The notes beneath the pieces were generated by a model. It saw nothing but the letters and a program-made list of their open reading frames with translations. It did no database searches and was not told the DNA's origin. 64,000 nucleotides of DNA from assembly GCF_032854445.1 (NCBI RefSeq), contig NC_088301.1, positions 11,836,281-11,900,280 on the forward strand. Direction: 5' to 3'. A program made the position numbers and the translations under genes. Shown here piece by piece: positions 63,257 to 64,000 of this stretch (positions are counted from its first letter, which is position 1; each line of letters opens with the position of its first letter). This stretch comes from Liolophura sinensis. Taxonomy: Eukaryota; Mollusca; Polyplacophora; Chitonida; Chitonidae.

Positions 63257-64000
63257 TATCGGTAGGCACTATAAGCAACTCCTCACGAACGAATCCCCGT
63301 CGCGGACCATCCGACGTATCGTCTAGATAGTACAGCACGGGTTCATTAGGCTTTGTGACAGAGCGCCCAAGCCGATATATCTCTAGAGACCAGACAGGAT
63401 GAATCGCGCGACGGCGGCCGCCCTCCAGCTCTCCAGGCTGATAGAGATAACGAACGCCAACACCCTCGGGGATCTTCCGCTCATTAAGTCGAGCTGGAAC
63501 CGTCGAGGAAGGCTTATGGAGCACCCCTTTTGCCTTGATGGCGTCTTTCGGCTTTTTACCGATCAGTCTCGTTGTCTCGTTATTCAGAGCGGCAACAACA
63601 GAGGGCATCCGAGCCACCCATTCAGTAGACCGGTGTTCGGGAGGAAGCCGCATCTCCTGGGCGTACTGATGTCCAAAGAACCGCTCAGCCAGAGTACGGT
63701 TGAAACGCTCCACTGTGCCTTGGTCTCGGTGGATATCCACGCGGCCTCGGCGGACTGTGACATCGTGTTTGGCCAGCAGTTGGCTCACTGTACCCATAAA
63801 CTCGCGCCCAGGGTCAACTTGGAGAAGCTTCGGCCATCGAAGGGGTCCCCTCTTGTAAATGCGAGAGAGAGCATCAGGGAGTTCTTTGGAATCTTTAGTA
63901 GCCAGAGGTTCCGCCTCCTTGTAGCGAGAAGCGACATCAACAACTGTCAGCACGTACATATACAGCTTCCGGCCTCGCCGATCATGTGGTAGAAATAGAA
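63222..64000 (-). CDS. Retroviral-type integrase of Polinton-like element, partial
   Basis: Open on minus from the right edge to the stop at 63222-63224; the N-terminus is outside the window. Core: Asp in LTVVDVASRYKEAE, Asp in LLQVDPGREF and Glu in GTVERFNRTLAERFF, with 34 residues between the last two (retroviral enzymes usually have 35). A C-terminal region with VWSLEIYRLGRS and VLYYLDDTSDG follows, resembling the chromo-like tail of Polinton integrases. The enzyme joins element ends to host DNA. It overlaps the 3' end of the polymerase by about 35 bp on the opposite strand. Unlike the polymerase, no break is seen. Confidence 0.85.
   Translation of the reverse strand, partial: LFLPHDRRGRKLYMYVLTVVDVASRYKEAEPLATKDSKELPDALSRIYKRGPLRWPKLLQVDPGREFMGTVSQLLAKHDVTVRRGRVDIHRDQGTVERFNRTLAERFFGHQYAQEMRLPPEHRSTEWVARMPSVVAALNNETTRLIGKKPKDAIKAKGVLHKPSSTVPARLNERKIPEGVGVRYLYQPGELEGGRRRAIHPVWSLEIYRLGRSVTKPNEPVLYYLDDTSDGPRRGFVREELLIVPTDTTLPPDGVLRR

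Larger units (their letters stand above)
59253..64000. mobile_element. Polinton/Maverick-like element (partial, right end outside window)
   Basis: Two small ORFs, a protein-primed family B DNA polymerase on plus and a retroviral-type integrase on minus, convergent and overlapping near 63222-63256. PolB plus retroviral-type integrase defines Polintons and the related adintoviruses. GC content is clearly higher than the surroundings. Capsid, ATPase and protease genes are not in view. The polymerase is broken; the integrase is open. Confidence 0.85.

Noticed and set aside
63399-63992. 197-codon plus frame opposite the integrase
   Set aside because: It is antisense to a clear integrase core; no motif of its own.
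1-64000. Bacterial or phage origin
   Set aside because: Spliced genes, tRNA-derived SINEs, LINEs, Gypsy and Penelope-like elements and AT-rich introns fit only a eukaryote.

Overview
This window is animal nuclear DNA, AT-rich and intron-rich, with almost no continuous host coding sequence. Several tRNA-headed SINE families, Nimb/I-like LINEs, a Penelope-like element and a Polinton-type element point to a mollusc, probably a gastropod such as an abalone. The species-level guess rests on remembered repeat style, not on a search.

The one host locus I can resolve is a tandem duplication. Copy A (about 1-18945, running off the left edge) and copy B (about 41055-56930) each hold a five-exon minus-strand gene for a secreted protein: signal peptide, F-type lectin (FTP, fucolectin-like) domain, then a PAN/apple domain. 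Intron phases fit at every junction once a 35-bp microexon is included, giving 272 aa for copy A (5043-18632) and 269 aa for copy B (45824-56613). Introns and 3' flank carry SINEs, a 39-bp minisatellite at the last 3' splice site, a Tc1 element (copy A only), and a duplicated Penelope-like element and LINE.

Between the copies (19-41 kb) is a nested transposon stack. An SGNH-hydrolase-like pseudogene (minus strand) is split by a recent Ty3/Gypsy element with 4-bp target duplications. That element has Gmr1-like order (gag-PR-IN-RNase H) and lacks the reverse transcriptase core. Its 3' LTR is in turn split by a nearly full-length Nimb/I-like LINE that replaced about 895 bp of the LTR. To the right lies the older LINE shared with copy A.

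The right end (58-64 kb) has a PIF/Harbinger-like fragment with a frameshifted Myb/SANT domain. Beyond it is a GC-richer Polinton/Maverick-like element with two small ORFs, a broken protein-primed family B DNA polymerase on plus, and an open retroviral-type integrase on minus that runs off the window. I saw no stand-alone tRNA or rRNA genes and no CRISPR array.
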